A stretch of 6,610 nt of DNA, from assembly GCA_025450495.1 (NCBI GenBank), contig JANWHI010000081.1:1-6610 (forward strand), read 5' to 3'. Below, one piece after another: positions 6,362-6,610 of this stretch. The DNA comes from Candidatus Dormiibacter sp. (GTDB lineage Bacteria; Chloroflexota; Dormibacteria; UBA8260). The notes below the pieces were generated by a model. That model searched no databases. It was not told where the DNA came from and was given only the letters and a program-made list of their open reading frames with translations. How positions within the stretch are numbered: position 1 is the stretch's first letter; the number at the start of each line of letters is the position of its first letter. Both the position numbers and the translations under genes were made by a program.

Positions 6362-6610
6362 CTCTCAGACGGGGCCATTCGTATTCGAATTGGTGCTCTT
6401 GAGTGACCCCAAATGACCCTGAATTGACCTCCTGAAGGGGTCAGATAAGGGGTCAACTTTCGGGAGCCGCCGGAAAGCGCCAACGGCCATGTCCTGTCAA
6501 GTGGTGTACGAACGACCGACGTCATCCGGTCGATTGAGTCGTTCACGCTGCCGTCTCGGTGATCGCTGGCCAGCCCTCCGTGTCGATGGTGGTGTACGAG
6601 GCGCTGAGTG
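6362..6610. other. Non-coding flank with no supported gene; possible mobile-element edge
   Basis: About 250 bp follow the tRNA with no gene I can support. Apart from the TGACC repeat cluster, there is an 11-bp direct repeat GTGGTGTACGA at 6501-6511 and 6589-6599. The stretch TGTCAAGTGGTGTACGA (6495-6511) reminds me of terminal repeats of some IS256-type elements, but this is memory only. A plus-strand frame from 6541 (VSVIAGQPSVSMVVYEALS) is open to the window end, with possible starts GTG 6559 and ATG 6586. It is too short to identify and lacks a Shine-Dalgarno. Confidence 0.35.
6402..6458. repeat. Cluster of TGACC / GGGGTCA inverted and direct repeats, hairpin-forming
   Basis: Three forward copies of TGACC (TGACCCC at 6404, TGACCC at 6414, TGACCT at 6425) are followed by two reverse copies GGGGTCA (6437-6443 and 6449-6455). 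Forward copies are 10 and 11 bp apart and the reverse copies 12 bp apart. TGACCCC 6404-6410 can pair with 6449-6455, and TGACCC 6414-6419 with 6438-6443. Alternatively, 6425-6431 folds with 6437-6443 as a tight hairpin with a 5-nt loop. The block starts 41 bp after the tRNA and is followed only by a short ACTTT, so a tRNA terminator role is possible but weak. An operator or the edge of an integrated element are alternatives. Confidence 0.6.

Noticed and set aside
6244..6546. Minus-strand 100-codon frame across the tRNA
   Set aside because: It is the reverse complement of tRNA-Leu plus flank; the peptide EGTRTLTTLRSPAPQAGV is the familiar false translation of an antisense leucine tRNA.
1..6610. 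CRISPR array, defence system or prophage
   Set aside because: No regularly spaced direct repeats, Cas-like proteins, nucleases or phage structural genes were seen.

Overview
The window is high-GC bacterial DNA. It is almost entirely filled by a leftward (minus-strand) operon for hopanoid biosynthesis, with a tRNA-Leu gene pointing the other way at the right-hand side. Read in the direction of transcription, the operon runs: trans-polyprenyl diphosphate synthase (6145 to 5081), type 2 isopentenyl-diphosphate isomerase fni (5079 to 3913), a single-polypeptide HpnC-HpnD fusion (3916 to 2174), the FAD-dependent hydroxysqualene dehydroxylase hpnE (2174 to 876), and the N-terminal 294 codons of squalene-hopene cyclase shc (883 to 1). 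The shc gene runs off the left edge before its catalytic aspartate motif. Junctions are a 1-nt gap or overlaps of 1 to 8 nt, so the five genes are probably one transcript with coupled translation.

Together the genes describe a near-complete route. Fni balances IPP and DMAPP. The prenyl synthase condenses them to a C15 (or C20) diphosphate. The HpnD half makes presqualene diphosphate from two FPP, and the HpnC half converts it to hydroxysqualene. HpnE reduces this to squalene, and Shc cyclises squalene to hopene. The most unusual feature is that HpnC and HpnD, normally two neighbouring genes, form one continuous 580-residue ORF with all four aspartate-rich motifs intact.

The 132-bp gap between the operon and the tRNA holds candidate promoters for both directions, a phased hexamer repeat in the operon leader, and a 12-bp palindrome in the tRNA leader. 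To the right of tRNA-Leu(GAG), about 250 bp contain no gene I can support. That stretch has a cluster of phased TGACC/GGGGTCA repeats able to form hairpins, then sequence that may be an insertion-element edge (weak evidence).

High GC, type 2 isomerase, HpnC/D/E and Shc fit a soil-type lineage such as Actinomycetota, Chloroflexota or Candidatus Dormibacterota. I cannot fix the taxon from the sequence alone. No previously undescribed defence or mobile system was found; the pathway itself is known.
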